Origin: Pampus argenteus
Taxonomy: Eukaryota > Chordata > Actinopteri > Scombriformes > Stromateidae
Direction: 5' to 3'
Length of the DNA: 64,000 bases
Assembly (NCBI GenBank): GCA_036937835.1
Contig: CM072870.1
Span: 4,432,001 to 4,496,000, forward strand
Of this stretch, positions 45,772 to 59,009 are shown one piece after another. Position numbers and translations under genes: made by a program. Under the pieces are notes generated by a model that saw only the letters and a list, made by a program, of their open reading frames with translations, searched no databases and was not told where the DNA came from. Within the stretch, counting starts at the first letter, position 1, and the number at the start of each line of letters is the position of its first letter.

Positions 45772-48617
45772 ATTGCAGTGTTGATGCAACTTATTTTTTA
45801 TATTTGTACGTGGCATTTATTTTCTATATGTTATATGGTGTTATTCTCTGATATGTTATCCTCTCTAGTAAACGTGTAGAATTCTGCTGTCAGTCAGCCT
45901 GGTGATGGCAGTTTGGCTGGCAGCCGTTATGTTTGGTATTGGACAAAAATAGTATTCTGCAGAAAGGGCCAACAGGAAGATGATTCCAAGACCTTGATCA
46001 ACTTATGAGAAAGACACTATTCCTGCCAAAAATAATATACATTGCTATCTTTTTAAAGAAAATAATTTTTACTTTTTCACTTTTCTACATTAACATTTTA
46101 CACATAAAAATGGATATATGTTATATATTTTAAGTGTGTGTACCTGCATTATCCAAAATGTTTCCAACAGTGTTCAAATCCAGAGGAATCAATAATTTTA
46201 ACGTCCCTTTCGTTTGGTCACCTGTCAATGGCTTCATATCCGCTAAGCTAATGCGTGTGTTAGATTAATGGTAATGTTACATTAGCTAAATGAACAAAAC
46301 CTGTGGCTGTTTCATTAGAATGAAATGACATAACGTGACTACAACTCTAATAATCATCTGTGAACATGATTTCACCTCTCTTCTTTTCTTCTTTTGTCTG
46401 AATCACATCAGATTGATTTTCATTGGCAACGGTGCTCGTTTAACAATGAAGACAACAACTCCCATGATCCCACACTACCACACAATGCTATTAAACTCTG
46501 TCTTTTGATTCAGAGACTCCTCGCAGTAAAAATTACATACTGTGCATTTAAAATTCTTAAATATAGACCATGAACACTGTAGTTGGTTACCAATGGCAGT
46601 TGTTGCAAATAATTAAAATGTCTTAAAACGTCTATACACATTTGGACCATCGCTGCTGTTCAATCTAGTGTGAACTAGTGTAGTTCAGTATATCTCTGTT
46701 CAGTTTGATCCGTGGCGACGTGACAGAAATACACTGACAAACTGCAAATTGAGTCTGGGTGGTTCATACAGTGACTGTCTGAATGATAGACGCACACACA
46801 CCGACCGATGGCACCTGTGTGCACTACATGCTGAGGAAAAAAAAAACATGATCCAAGATGATAAGTGGCATTCTGCTGGATACCAGAAAAGCACTGCCAA
46901 GTTGGCTCTCACACACCCATAGACATAGACACACCCAAACACACACAGGGAGACACAGTCATATACACAAACTACCCCGCTGCACATGAATGTGAAAGAA
47001 ATGACATGACAGACGTGAATAGATAAATAATAGAGTCTGACAGGTGGAAAAATTGAGATTTCTCCTAAAACTGAGAAGTGGTGCTCTAAAACCAGGCAAT
47101 CTCACCTAGCTGTGTTGAAAAGACCTGCCACAAACAGGAAGTGGGTATTAGTCAATCTGACAAGCTGTCACAAAACTTGGCTGAGCTGCACTTTATGTAA
47201 AAAGAGAAAAGCCAGAAGGTACGTCTTCTTATCGCATTACTTAAAGATGCGTTTTCATCTTTATGAAGCTAAAACTGAATCTGAATCCCTACAATATGCC
47301 CAGCAGGATGCACAGATGGTTTATCAAACTTCTTTTTTTTTGTCTTCCCCTGTATTGCCCTTCAGCTTCGTCAAAGTCCCTGCCTTGTGCTCTTATGCCA
47401 CATACTGTTATCGTTCCTCCAAAATCAAATGTACGTCTCTGAGGACTTTATTGCTGCTTCAACGTGACAAATGGTTGGAGTCAGACGTTGTGCTACACTA
47501 GGGTACCAGTGATAGAGCATCAATCACATGTGCGCAAAATAGAAAACTTGATATTGGTGCACAGTGTATATATGCATTTAACAGATCTTTTACAGGCTTA
47601 TGCATAATAAATATGCATTTATAGGAATCCTAAAGTTACATTTAAGATCGTTGCAATGCTATCTACCAAAAGAAAATAGTCAATGCTGATAAAACCAGTT
47701 TATTTCTTATATAGCAAATTCTGGCTCCTAGAAATTTTGAAGAAAATATTAAGAAAAATGATTATACATTAAAGCCACTGTCAGGATTATTAGTATATCA
47801 ATTATTCTTGCCTCACTGTTCATCTGAGAAGAGCTAAGCAGACAGGTACGGCTGGTAAGATATCAAAACATATTTTACATTCCTATGTCAACATGCTAAT
47901 AAACATTAGGCATATGGATAAGTGCTGTTTAATAAACACTACAAAACATGTATGAGTAAATCACACCAACAGAATGTGGCTGTACATTTATCATAATTAT
48001 CTTCGAGGCAAACAGGAGTTATGTCACCATGGAGCTATGCTACTAGTATAAAACAACATTAATTGCAATCCGCTAAAACGCATACAATCCCAAAATAGAC
48101 ATCAGTAATGTTTTTAATACATACTGATGAAATATGATTGAAAATGCTTACAAACAATGCTTTCCATAAAACGACACTCGAGAAGAAGATGGATGCAGAT
48201 TCAGTTATTACAAATCCAACTTCTGTCGTGGTTGGCCAGAACTGAACATGTGAGACCTGCTGCCTGTTTTCTGGTCTTCCTATTGGCTAAGGCAATACAT
48301 GGGAAATAAACACCAAACAGTTGTTGTTGTTAATAATCTGATGCCACTCTAGAAGGAATGTTAAACTTCCAGCGTAACAATCACACACTTCAACAAACAG
48401 CATTATCTTTAATCTCATCTCACTAATTATACAAATGCATTCAGCTCCCTTTATAAACTCCTTGTTTATATGTTCATCTCATCTTGCTGATTATAAAAAT
48501 TACCACACAATCACAGTAGTTCTGATGAGTACCACTTAAACTGTATTGTATCACAATTATCATAACGATGCCATGTGATGCTGTACAGAAGACAAAGATT
48601 ATATTACATTTTATTAT
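45772..48617. other. Long non-coding stretch, no gene seen
   Basis: AT-rich. CAACTCCCATGATCCCACAC near 46448 may be a decayed ZNF143-like or repeat word. CA-rich patches lie at 46790-46800 and 46905-46955. The 129-codon frame at 47112-47501 has no domain, signal peptide or splice context. Nothing else recognised. Confidence 0.38.
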
Positions 48618-48638
48618 GGGGGGGGGGGGGGGGGGGGG
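48618..48638 (+). repeat. Poly-G run, 21 G
   Basis: Twenty-one consecutive G. Long G homopolymers are rare in vertebrate DNA and can form G-quadruplexes. The exact length is also vulnerable to sequencing or assembly error. Confidence 0.9.
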
Positions 48639-48825
48639 ATAGCTGAAAACCATGTGTCCTTTTCTGTTGAGACCTTGAAGGATTTTGCTCGTTCCCCCCC
48701 TTTGCTCATTCTTTTACGTTTTCCAGCTTTTCTAAGTCCTGCTGCAGAGTTCAGGACCTCTGACATCAGATTTATTAGACTGTCAGTGGACTCAGCAGTA
48801 CCTGTTTTGATACCTAGATTTAATG

Positions 48826-48854
48826 TTGTGTGTGTGTGTGTGTGCGTGTGCGTG
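48826..48854 (+). repeat. (TG)n/(TGCG) microsatellite
   Basis: TG array passing into GTGCGTG units. Confidence 0.9.
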
Positions 48855-49844
48855 CTGCGTGCTGCCGACAACTGGTGTGTGATCAGCAGCTGTACCTCAG
48901 CGTGTGAGTCACAGGTCAGGGTTTGCTGCTTTTGACTCTACCACCAACACCACAACACACATCTGACACAACCAGTGGATTAAGTCATAGTCCTCATAAG
49001 TAGACAAACTCTTACCATCACTTCATCAAGTGTTTATCTTTCCACTAGATCAGCACTGTGTATTACGTAGACTGAGGAAGTGTATAAAGTATCCTTTACC
49101 CTTTGTTTACCATTGGATGGAGTATGAGATTCTTTTACATATAATGTAAAAGAATGAATGTGCATCTTTCAAATTTAAGCAGCATTGTCTTGCTTTAAGC
49201 TCAAATACTAGTAAGGGATGGTGGATGCTGCTGTTTATTTCTGCTTGCTTGCTTGTCAGATCTGAAATTAATATTTCATCACATCAGAAACCTAGTGTGT
49301 GTGATGAAAAACCAAATGATACTTTAAAGAAAAGTTTTTTTTTATTATTATGATTATTATTATTTTCTACCAAGTAACATTTGTACATTTCTTCAAACAG
49401 TTGTGGTTGTTCTTGAATGGGAAACCCACCTACAGTATAAATAATGTTAAGCTTCCTCTCTAACCTGAACAAACCTGCCTCTGAGAAATGTTTGGAGATG
49501 TAATACCCCCTACATGGTGTATTTTATCAATTACACAAGGAAAACGAGAGACTACAGCTCACTCATTCTACTCCAGCATGCTGCAATTTCATCTCAAAAT
49601 GATATCTGCCTGCTGGTGTTTATTTGGCTACAGCTAAATGCAAAAGTTTTGTTATTTTTATAAAGTTGGTTTTGTTTGAATTTTCCCATCTAAACTTTCA
49701 TACCCACTTTAGCTCTCTATAGGCAAACTCTGGTGGATAGAATCACTGGTTTAAGGTGAAGGAACTCTGTGGCTTACAGCATGGCCCTGGGCATGGCTAG
49801 GTCGGTCGAGGCGAGCCACCACATTGGTGCAGAATTGACGAGGA
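48855..49844. other. Non-coding stretch
   Basis: T/ATT tract at 49336-49362. 49550-49640 is slightly more complex. No gene. Confidence 0.4.
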
Positions 49845-49882
49845 CTCAATGGATTGCCAGCAAATTTGGTACAGATATTAAG
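49845..49882 (+). repeat. Fragment of TATTGGATGGATTGCCATGAAAT repeat, copy 2
   Basis: CTCAATGGATTGCCAGCAAA and TTTGGTACAGATATTAAG match the opening of the same percomorph repeat as at 37858. Very short. Confidence 0.5.
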
Positions 49883-51095
49883 TACTGCAGCATGGTCTGT
49901 TGTTCAGAGTGAAATGTGTCGAGAACGGTTGGACAGCTTACAATGCAATTAGGTCTTTGTGCACTATGCTCTATGTGTACTGTTTCTCTCATATCCGTTC
50001 TGTATACCTGAACTCTTGTCTAATGCCGTCTGTCAAATTTTTAAGCTACAATCTCTGCTGTTTAAAAAACACTCATCCCATCGCTCCCTCCCTGTCTGTT
50101 CTCATAGCCTGCCATTCAGGATACTTTACTTTCCCTCTGTCTATGTAATACACAGGATCCTGGATCCTACACTTCCCAAAACGCAATTCAGCATCTCGCT
50201 TCTTTTATTAGACCCTTCCTGGCTTCTAAATGCCAAATATTGCTCCCTGGTACCCAAATGGTTACTGCACAGTCCACATAACTCCAATGTCCCTGATTCA
50301 ATATCAGCCAGTGACCTTTGTTGCATGTCGTACCCATTTCTCTCCCATTGTTTCCTGTCTGCCAGTTCTCTATCATCTGTCCATTAAAGGCAAAAATGGC
50401 ACACAAAAAAAAATAAAAAATCTCTAAACGTATAATTCAGGCTTGTTGTTTGAGTCTTGAGTCCTTCAAGCTCCCCCAGAGCCACAGAACACATTATACA
50501 CCTGTTTCCACAGACTGAGTGGTACTCCTCATTATGCATAAACTGAACTGCTTGAGTACAATCAGTAGCGTGCCCTTTTGAATAAACTATATAATATATA
50601 AAAAAAGATAGATATTATTATGCTATATATGTTTTTTATTACTGTTACAGGTTTAGATTTGATTTTAAATCATTTTTTTCAATGCAGATTTTTCAGCCAG
50701 GTACTTTGTCCATAATACAACAGTTTGTTCTACTATTATTACAACTACTGCAGTATAACTTTTGCACCGGCGCTGTGGCTTTGTAGATTGATTCATTTGT
50801 AATTAGCTCCAGTGCTCTGAGTCCATCCTTGTCTGCTTCTAGCGGTGAAGAGCATCTGCTTCATACACAAACACACACACACACTCGTGCCAAAAGACAT
50901 GTACACATATACACACATAAACGAGTGGAGGCACACACACAGATGCACAAAGCCTTTGTTAGGGTGTGAGACATCTGCTGTTTGTTGTTCACAAATTATT
51001 GATAGCAATAAACAGAAAGTTGAGGGGAAAACAGGCATTTCTCATGCTGATGAAATTTTCACGACCTGTCAGCCCATTCAAACTAACACTTTGTT
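49883..51095. other. Non-coding stretch, chance frames
   Basis: Frames at 49900-50427 (up to 142 codons) overlap on three plus frames and two minus frames, with no domain. CA-rich at 50866-50884 and 50905-50945. Confidence 0.38.
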
Positions 51096-51183
51096 ACCGA
51101 GCAGGACGGCACGACAACAAGAGAAGCGTCTCCACCGCGCATTTCCCACTGTGAACAGAGCGGCAGAGAGACGGGGAGGGGGC
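51096..51183. promoter_or_regulatory. Small CpG-dense patch
   Basis: Eight CpGs in under 90 bp (ACCGAG, GACGGCACGAC, AGCGTC, CCGCGC, AGCGG, GACGGGG) in a CpG-poor window. It could be a small unmethylated regulatory region. No TATA, initiator or exon is evident. The role is inferred. Confidence 0.25.
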
Positions 51184-51559
51184 TGACAGAAACAAATACG
51201 CAGAGAGGAAATCAGAGGCAGGTGGAGCCACTTTCGGTTCTGTTTTTTCCACAGACCCCTTTGAAAAAAACCACCTTCACTAGAATTCTTTTGTTTGCGC
51301 CTTGTAATGCTAAAAATGGAGGTGTGACTTACAACTAACGACACCTAGACTGATGTTTAGATTCTTTAGCTAAATATACTAAAATGTGTTATGGAAGATA
51401 AGACAACTTTTATTGGAATGATTAAAACATCATCAACTCTAGACATTAGTGTGGATGAATATAAGCATTTATTATGATGACAAGGTAGAAAAACATTTAT
51501 CCATCATGATTGGCATGTCGTCCTATATTATAATTAGCAGAAGGATTGAAGCATGGAAG
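51184..51559. other. Non-coding stretch
   Basis: No gene or repeat recognised. Confidence 0.4.
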
Positions 51560-51690
51560 TGACAGTCTGTATGCATTTCTTTCACCAGCTGTGTCCTTCT
51601 CACGCTGTCGTGCAGCCTCTGTCACGAAGACCTAATTAGTGGCGCTTGCATGTAAATGGGACATCCGGTACTGCTACCTTACTCTACAGT
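51560..51690. promoter_or_regulatory. Weak candidate conserved block
   Basis: GACCTAATTAGTGGCGC gives a palindromic TAATTA homeodomain core at about 51634, near GCATGTAAATGG. Complex, repeat-free sequence. Inference only. Confidence 0.2.
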
Positions 51691-53439
51691 AGTTCCAACA
51701 CAAAGGATCAGATCAAAATGTGTAATCAGCCTGCCTACTACCCAGTCAAGTGACAGAAAAGTTTGCAGCACAACTTGAGCAAAGTCTGATAAATTGCCAC
51801 AAGTGATGTCACTTAAAATCTGGGGGGGTTGAGTTAGAAAGAACTGATGTTACCAGGCATCTGTATCCCGCTCTTCATCTGAGATTATTGTGACAGAATA
51901 ATGTAATTATTTCCTGCAAGGTCACAAATACACCCTACGTGCTCATAGCCGTGGTCCAGAACTCAATCTCAACTGACCCAGCTGAAAGCAGCTTTGTAAC
52001 GCTGGATATCTCAGATGACCAGTGTTTAAAAACATGGCCAAAGAGCAAAAGAGAGCCTGGCACAGTTGTTCCCTGATGTGTTTGTTTGTCTCATTTTGTC
52101 TGTACTATTAATGAGTCTGTCTCAGCAGGGGACAGAGACTAATTGGACTCGTGTACAAGGCTGAGACTGTCATGTTTAGTGGTAATCATCTCGGCTGGAC
52201 AGCTCTGTGTGATGTAGTTGGTGTCATCACAGACTGCATTTGCTGTAAAATTATATAAGCTTTTCTCAGACAGGCTGTTGCTCCTCACGATTCTTAGTTG
52301 AATTATCAAACGTGACTTAAGCACTCAAGACCTCTGTTGCATCTCTCCACTATTTCTATCGAGAAAAAAGACCTTCAATACCTCATTAAAATGCACATAA
52401 AAGAAATGAAATAAATAAAATGTGCATTATTGAGCACACGGAAAATTATTGGAGAAAGCCCAAGGCCGATGTTTAGGGTCACTTCAGAGATAAGTGTGTT
52501 AAGGATGTTCAGTATACAAAGAGCTTTCAAAAGCCCTGTTGAGAATTTGAATTAACCCACAAACCGAACAAAACCTTTAGAAGCTATGCCAGACAAGATA
52601 AAAAAAATCCCCCCAAAAAATCCCCCTTTCCTGAAATTGTTCATCTCCAGGCTTGTTTACCTCTCTCAGCGATATCCTCCTGCTATTCCTGGCCTCTTTA
52701 TTGACTCCTGCAGCTGCCTTTGTTATCTCCCCACTGTGCTGTCTAGAAAAGTGGCCGCCTTAAGTGTGCTTTAGTGCCACTCCTGTTGTGGATCTTATTT
52801 CTGTAAAAACGGAGGATAGGCAAATGGTTTATGGCATGGGGAGATATGGCGGGAAGATACTCCCTTTTATTTATTTATTTTTTTTTTTAAACAGAGGAAA
52901 TCACTTAAGTGCATACGTGTTTATGTGCGTGAGTACATTAACAGTCAACAAAAGTGGTAGATTGAAACATCCAAGACATGAAGAAGACTGCTGCATTGCA
53001 GGAAGATAGGACATATGACTTTTATTCATACAAGTAAAAGTAGGTTTTGCTAATTTATTTAATTTATATTTTCCGAAGGCCTCACCCTTCCTCTTAATTA
53101 TCCATTACAGATAAAATAACCAATCACAAACATCAGTTCAACAGCCAATCACCCAAAAGGTCAGCCAAATTCTGTCTGTAATCAATCTGACTTTGATGCT
53201 AAAACTAACTGGGAACTAAATCAACAGAGCGTTATGAATCAAACAGGAACACATATTGGCAATACAATAGGATGCACAGCTGGATATTCAGCTTTAAACA
53301 CAAATACAAGCTTTATTCAGTCTGTACATTAGATTTTATACAGTCGAAAGACTCAGGAAGACAGGAAAAGAAAATGAGGAAGCATTGAAGGAGGTCATGA
53401 TCTGGATGCAGAACAAGGTCAGACGTTCCCTTTTCCTTG
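51691..53439. other. Non-coding stretch
   Basis: Short A/C-rich patch at 52598-52628, ATTT/T tract at 52866-52888, and two AGCCAATCA/ACCAATCAC words near 53120-53150. No gene. Confidence 0.4.
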
Positions 53440-53600
53440 TCCCTTGGAGAAAAAGAATCGGCTTATCCTGATTGGCTGTTTGCATTTACACAGTATATGC
53501 AAATTTCATTAAGCGACTTGCTGAGATATGAGGTCAAGCCTATAGAGCCCATTCGAGGGCCTGACATTATATAGAACTATAGTTAGAATTAACTTTTAAT
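53440..53600. promoter_or_regulatory. Candidate regulatory block with octamer motif
   Basis: Perfect ATGCAAAT at 53497-53504, close to TTTGCATTT and GATTGGCTG (inverted CCAAT box) at 53470-53488. Complex sequence follows to about 53560. The regulatory role is inferred. Confidence 0.28.
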
Positions 53601-56199
53601 TCAACATATTAACATATGGAGGAGCATTATAGCATAAAGGTGATTTACAGGCTAATCCTTTCACCACATAATGGATGCAATTCCACATTAGACTCAAAAC
53701 AAGCTTGAATGAATTAACTTTTTTTTATTCTTCGAGAGGACTACAGTGATTAGTTTATCATTTTAAGCCCTTTATAATACATGTATAATATTTTTAAGGG
53801 ATGAAAATGTGTCTTGTGGGCTTAACAGTGACCTAAACATATTTAAAACAATTGTATTTTAAATACACTTAGAGAGGAGTATTACTCAGCCTATGAGAAC
53901 AGTTGTAAAATATCCTCTGTGGTGTTGGAGAGTCTGAGAAAATAGTCTTGATAAAACCTTGACCAGATATGGAAGTACCTTACTAACCTATTGGAGTATC
54001 CATTACATATTACTATAGTAACTGGTGACATTTCTCTGTTCTCTGAAATGTATTTATACTTTGTAAATGTATCCAAATTGTAGTGTTCCCTAAAACCAGC
54101 CCAGGAATCCTCGTTTTACCCCGTTTCTGCTTTAACCTTCATTTCCTCTCCCAACTCCTCTCTCCTTTCCTTCTCCTCCACTCTCTTGTGGACACCGGGA
54201 CTCATAGGCATGTGTGTTGTTAATAATTCAGCCTTGAGGATGGGTTTTGGTCTTCATTTGCAGCAGGAAATGCCTTGCTCCACTGAACAATGCACTCACG
54301 CCCAAGCCCCTGACGTGTCTTCAGAGGCAGAAATGAAAAACCTTTTTTTCCCTTAGACGACTCCTTTCAAATGCAAGGTGTCTGGGAGAAAAAAAAAAAA
54401 AAAACAGAGGGAAAAAAATAGACAAGAAAGACAGAAGCAGTGATTTTATGTTTTTTTTTCTTTGCATGAGAACACAGCACTCGACAAAGAAGTAATATTC
54501 GTGGTAGAAGACATTTTTCTCTGCAGGTACTATGCATTTTTAGAAACATTTCTTTCTTCACACTTTAAAATGATAAATTTGTGGGTCATTTTTGCTCCCT
54601 TTCCTCTCTCCATCGTTCCGTATTTTTGCGTTTCCATTTTTTTCAACCTGTTCCGTGACACATTTTCATGTGGTGACACATTAGTATCCATCAGTTTTGA
54701 AGGGCAGTGCGATCGGGGGGGCCTGGCACCTGCTGTGTGTCATACATTATAGTAGAGAACTCATTTCCTGCCTGAGTTTAACAATGTCTGTGTCCTCTGA
54801 GAGGTGAGACTATATGAGGGACACATCATGAGCTTCTACGTGTTTCAGATATCGTGTGTGCATGCGTGGAAACTGGAGGGAAACAGTGAGAATATAAGGA
54901 AGGAAGTAGGGAACAATTTCTGTGTCCTCCAACATTTCCTTCAATGTGACTGTGTAAAGAAACACGTTAGCGTTAAATTTAGCTCATAATCTCATTGTAT
55001 CAGATAATAAACAATAATAAACAATAATAAACGGCATGTTCTGTAAATTTTAAAAATCATAACTACAAATGACAATTACAACAAGTCCTCTTACAACATT
55101 AAAATTGCCTTCCAGCACATACAGGAAGAATATATGTATGCAATATAACAGATATGAATGTTTATTATCTCATATTATCATCTCATCATTGCTGTTTGCC
55201 TTACAAAAATGTTACAAATGACCACATTTTGAAGTGGTGCAGGTTTGGTTAAAGTTTGATTTGGTTTAGGCAAATGAAACTACTTGGTTGTGGTTAGGCA
55301 ACCTTCAACATGATGGTTCATAGAACTACTTTGCCATAGTTAGCAGACGACTGATTAAAATAAAATCAATGCTGACTGTTGCAGCGCTATAACAAGGTCA
55401 TGCTTCGTTTGCATTTCAGCTCAGACAGACATACTTCACACGGCAACAAGCGGTCCTTGTCAGTTAAATGCCAAAATAGATTTATTAGTCTTGTACATTG
55501 CACATTTTAATTGGTCTTTCTGCGCGGCCAGAACCACAACTTCTTTACACACACTGTAGGGATCAATAGATGAGCCACGTAAGAAAGAAACCCCCAGTTG
55601 TCTTTGTGTGATGACAATTTCAATAAAGTTTATTCAAACAGGACAAGCATATCCTCAACAATGTTAACAAACAAAGAGAAATGCAGCAATTCTGCTATGA
55701 ACCAAAAGTATGAAAATGGCTGGAAGATACAGACAATATGCCTCAGTCTACAGTTTTATCCACACAATGTAAAATATACTTCAGTAATATTAACACGGGC
55801 TTGTTTTACAGCAGCCATGTGGGCAATTAGGTGGTCAGACTGCAGCTGACCGCCAAATCCTTGATAATCTAGGCATTTAATCAGGCATCGTGACCTCACT
55901 CAAACTGAACATCGGCAGCAACCAATCTGGCAAAAATTCTGCCCAACCTATTTGTGGTTAGAATTGGATTAATATCCATACAATGAGTGTCTGGCTTTAG
56001 GCATTTGAACAAGATAACAATGTTCTTCTCATGAGGACAACCTCAACAATTTGGCTTCTGTCATAAGTTTTAGTGAAGGTTTGTTCACTGTGCATGCTAT
56101 TTGTCAGCCTTATACTAGCAGAAACTGACGAGTGAACATTCACTGTCTGTAGGACACTGTAGTTACCATGCACATGCAAAGAATGAATTTAGTATTAGT
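53601..56199. other. Long non-coding stretch
   Basis: Pyrimidine-rich patch at 54125-54190, A16 tract near 54389-54404, and three tandem AATAATAAAC units at 55005-55032. Frames of up to 96 codons show no domain. No gene. Confidence 0.38.
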
Positions 56200-56250
56200 A
56201 AGTATATGTGTGTATGTATATGTATATATGTATATATCTGTGTATATATC
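56200..56250 (+). repeat. Imperfect (GTAT)n/(TA)n microsatellite
   Basis: Mixed ATGT, GTAT and TATA units. Confidence 0.85.
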
Positions 56251-56299
56251 ACCACAGCCCTGGGGAACATGAGGCTGATTTGTGAATAGAAATCTTCAT

Positions 56300-56440
56300 A
56301 GACGCAGTGTGATAACATGGTTTTATCAATGAAGAATCTGCCGACTGTGTCTTAATGAGGTGACAGCTATGAGCCTATTCACTGCCTCATTGCCAGTATA
56401 TTGTGCAATTTTCCACAGTAATCTAACCTCAGGAGCAAGC
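56300..56440. promoter_or_regulatory. Weak candidate conserved block
   Basis: CTTAATGAGGTGACAGCTATGAGCC holds a TAATGAG homeodomain core next to TGACAG, a MEIS/TGIF core. Complex sequence. Inference only. Confidence 0.23.
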
Positions 56441-57269
56441 AAATAGTCTCTTTATGTTTTTGTCATATTTTTACATCTTTTTTTTTAGTTGTATTATATT
56501 GCTTTTGGTTTTCAATAAATATTTTTTGGTCTTAGTTTCATAGATGAAATTTACATGAAATGCTCCTAAAATGAACTGTTGATTATTTTGTTTTGTTTTG
56601 GCATTTTTGCCTTTATTGGACATAATGCTATTTTGTAATATTTGCTATAATAGCATATAATAGAAAAATATTGACTATATAAAATAAATCACATATATTA
56701 TTTAGCAATAAATATGCTGGCAGACAGTATTATCATATTTTATCATCACAGGTGGCAATTTTTTTCTAAACCTTAAATTCATTGCCTGTGTTAATTAGTA
56801 GCACTAAGATAAACCCTTCCTGACCAGGTATTTCTGCCAGTGGGCAAACACACACCATAGACTTTATTAGGTGCTGGTACTGGCAGCACATTCAGTGTAG
56901 TTCCATTTTGTGTTATTTAATCACTCATTAGAAGATGCAGTGTGGTGCAGTAGTGAGACTTTATCTTATTTCATTTCCCCATTTGTGAATATCTTCTAAC
57001 TTTTCAGTAGTAAAATTCCTTCTGCAGCTGATCTGTTGTGAGACTAGTCATACTTGACGAAAAGTTAATGTCACCTTAATAAAAATTGGTGTTCCTCCAA
57101 GTCACTCTATTTCTACTCATTAATTCCACCTCAATCCTCTCCTCTCCCTCTTTCTATCAACATCTCTACTCTGAGATGACAAGTCCCCCATCCTCCATCA
57201 TCCTTCCTCTGAGACACACATCTGCGTCTACATATGAAATAGAGGATGACTGACAGGACGGCACCTGGA
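56441..57269. other. AT-rich non-coding stretch
   Basis: T tract near 56478 and TA-rich segments. No gene. Confidence 0.4.
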
Positions 57270-57540
57270 AATATCCATCACCTTCTTTTTTCCTAGCGGC
57301 TAAAGCCCTTTAAAAGTGCCAGGATGGGGGGTGTTGGTAAGCAGACAGGGGTCTTATCTACCCCAAACACCTGTACCTGCGCCATAGTGCCATTTAAGGC
57401 CTCGTCGCTGCATAAATAGGTGACAATAGTGATTCTTTTTGTCCCTTTAAGAGATGCTGCAGGGTAACCGATTAGAGGACCCTGGGGATTGTAAACGCCC
57501 TTTCTTTCCAACCACATCTTTATTCCTCAGTCTTACAGTA
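57270..57540. promoter_or_regulatory. Candidate conserved non-coding block
   Basis: Complex GC-balanced sequence with CCCTTTAAAAGTGCCAGG, CCATTTAAGGCC, CGCTGCATAAATAGG and GGTAACCGATTAG. The minus strand is open for 74 codons (57293-57517) without a known domain; splice sites are absent. The regulatory role is inferred. Confidence 0.3.
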
Positions 57541-58204
57541 TTGCAGTGTTTTTATTTTTGTTTTATGGCTAGAATATTTGCAAAAAAGTTTTGCTCTTTT
57601 GGAGGGGTTTTATGTGTGTGTGTGTGTGTACCCATTGAAATATCTAATGGTGTGTCGAGCCAAGCTTGCTGAGCCTTACAGGATGGTGTTTGTTGAGGTG
57701 ACACTTATCGTTGGATGAAGGTGTGTTTCGTCATCTGTATGTGCTGTAAGCGATTTAGAAAAGGCCAAATATACCTGATACACTACTGGTGGATAGTATA
57801 TTTCCATTCATGTTCGACAAAATAAGAAACATTGTATTAACTTATTATTAATTCCCATCAGAGTAGTTATTCCTTACTACTTTTTTGTTAATTGGGATTT
57901 ATTAATCACTATATCATGAACAACAAGGAGTAAGACTCTACTGCTACGTGTGTGGCTAGTAGCTTTGTGAGGCTGTAATGCTTAACAAAATCAAATTGTA
58001 AGATGGATGAGAGTTGATCAAGAGTTGTCCCAAGTTTGGTTTTTGATACGTGGCCTTGGTGGTGACATAAACAAAAGTAAAACAACTGTAGTGGTGGTGG
58101 ACAGGGTACAGCTGAGGATGGCAGAAACTTCATTAGTTTTGCTGATACTTAATCATAATCATATATGAAAAGTTGATGGTTCACCGAAAATATAGCAATT
58201 CACC
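57541..58204. other. Non-coding stretch
   Basis: Short TG run at 57613-57628. No gene. Confidence 0.4.
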
Positions 58205-58275
58205 CTGTAGGGAGCATTGTTTGTATCAAATTTCATGGCAAACCACCCAATAGCTGTTGAGACATGTCACACGTG
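58205..58275 (-). repeat. TATTGGATGGATTGCCATGAAAT repeat, copy 3, reversed
   Basis: TATCAAATTTCATGGCAAACC and CACCCAATAGCTGTTGAGACATGT read on the minus strand as the same percomorph repeat opening seen at 37858 and 49845. Confidence 0.65.
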
Positions 58276-59009
58276 ACAAAGTCCTTGGACGTATCCTCTC
58301 AGGACCACAAATGATGAATTGATGGCAATCCTTCCAGTAATTGTAAAGCTATTATACACTCTGGACCAATACCAGTCCTAAAACCACAAAAAAACAAAAT
58401 CACTATAAAAGCTTTCCAAGGCCAATATCATAAAAATAATATTAGTTAAGCTGTGATAAGTTTTCAAATTAATTTGACACTTTGGTGATCTTCATTGAGT
58501 AATTTATGATAGAAAAGTCCTGTTGAATATGAATAATTGCTCCCATTTATGCCAATACAGTTATCATTTTTATACAGGCAGTGTTTGCCATAGTTTAGAG
58601 TTCATTATTTGACATCTTTGGTATCATATAACACATAACTGACATAACTTTTGGGAGTGATTCCTTGCTTTTTCTCCGCACAGCTTTATTATTTAAAAAT
58701 AATTATTTATTATGTCCCACTAGCTTATCATTTAAAAATATTTCTGTAAATTTCGTATCCTGTCAAGCCACCATGACTAAAACATAGGTTATATACAGTA
58801 GACTTGTGCATATATGCCCTGAAAGCACAGACTGCACAAAACAGAGTACACTGTAAACAGTTACTAAACTGTCCAATGAAAAAAAAATCTAGTCATACTT
58901 AATATTTTAATCCAATAAATGTGAAAATACTGCTTGTTTTGCCCTGCAGTATCAGACTCATTTATTTGAATGTAAAATGAGGATTATACCTCTAGTCTTA
59001 CAGTAGCTC
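58276..59009. other. AT-rich non-coding stretch
   Basis: No gene or other recognised repeat. Confidence 0.4.

Noticed and set aside
47112..47501. 129-codon plus-strand frame
   Set aside because: No known domain, no signal peptide, no splice or start context, and average codon texture of surrounding DNA.
49959..50387. 142-codon plus-strand frame
   Set aside because: Overlaps other long frames on both strands and is Ser/Leu/Pro-rich from pyrimidine-rich DNA; no domain.
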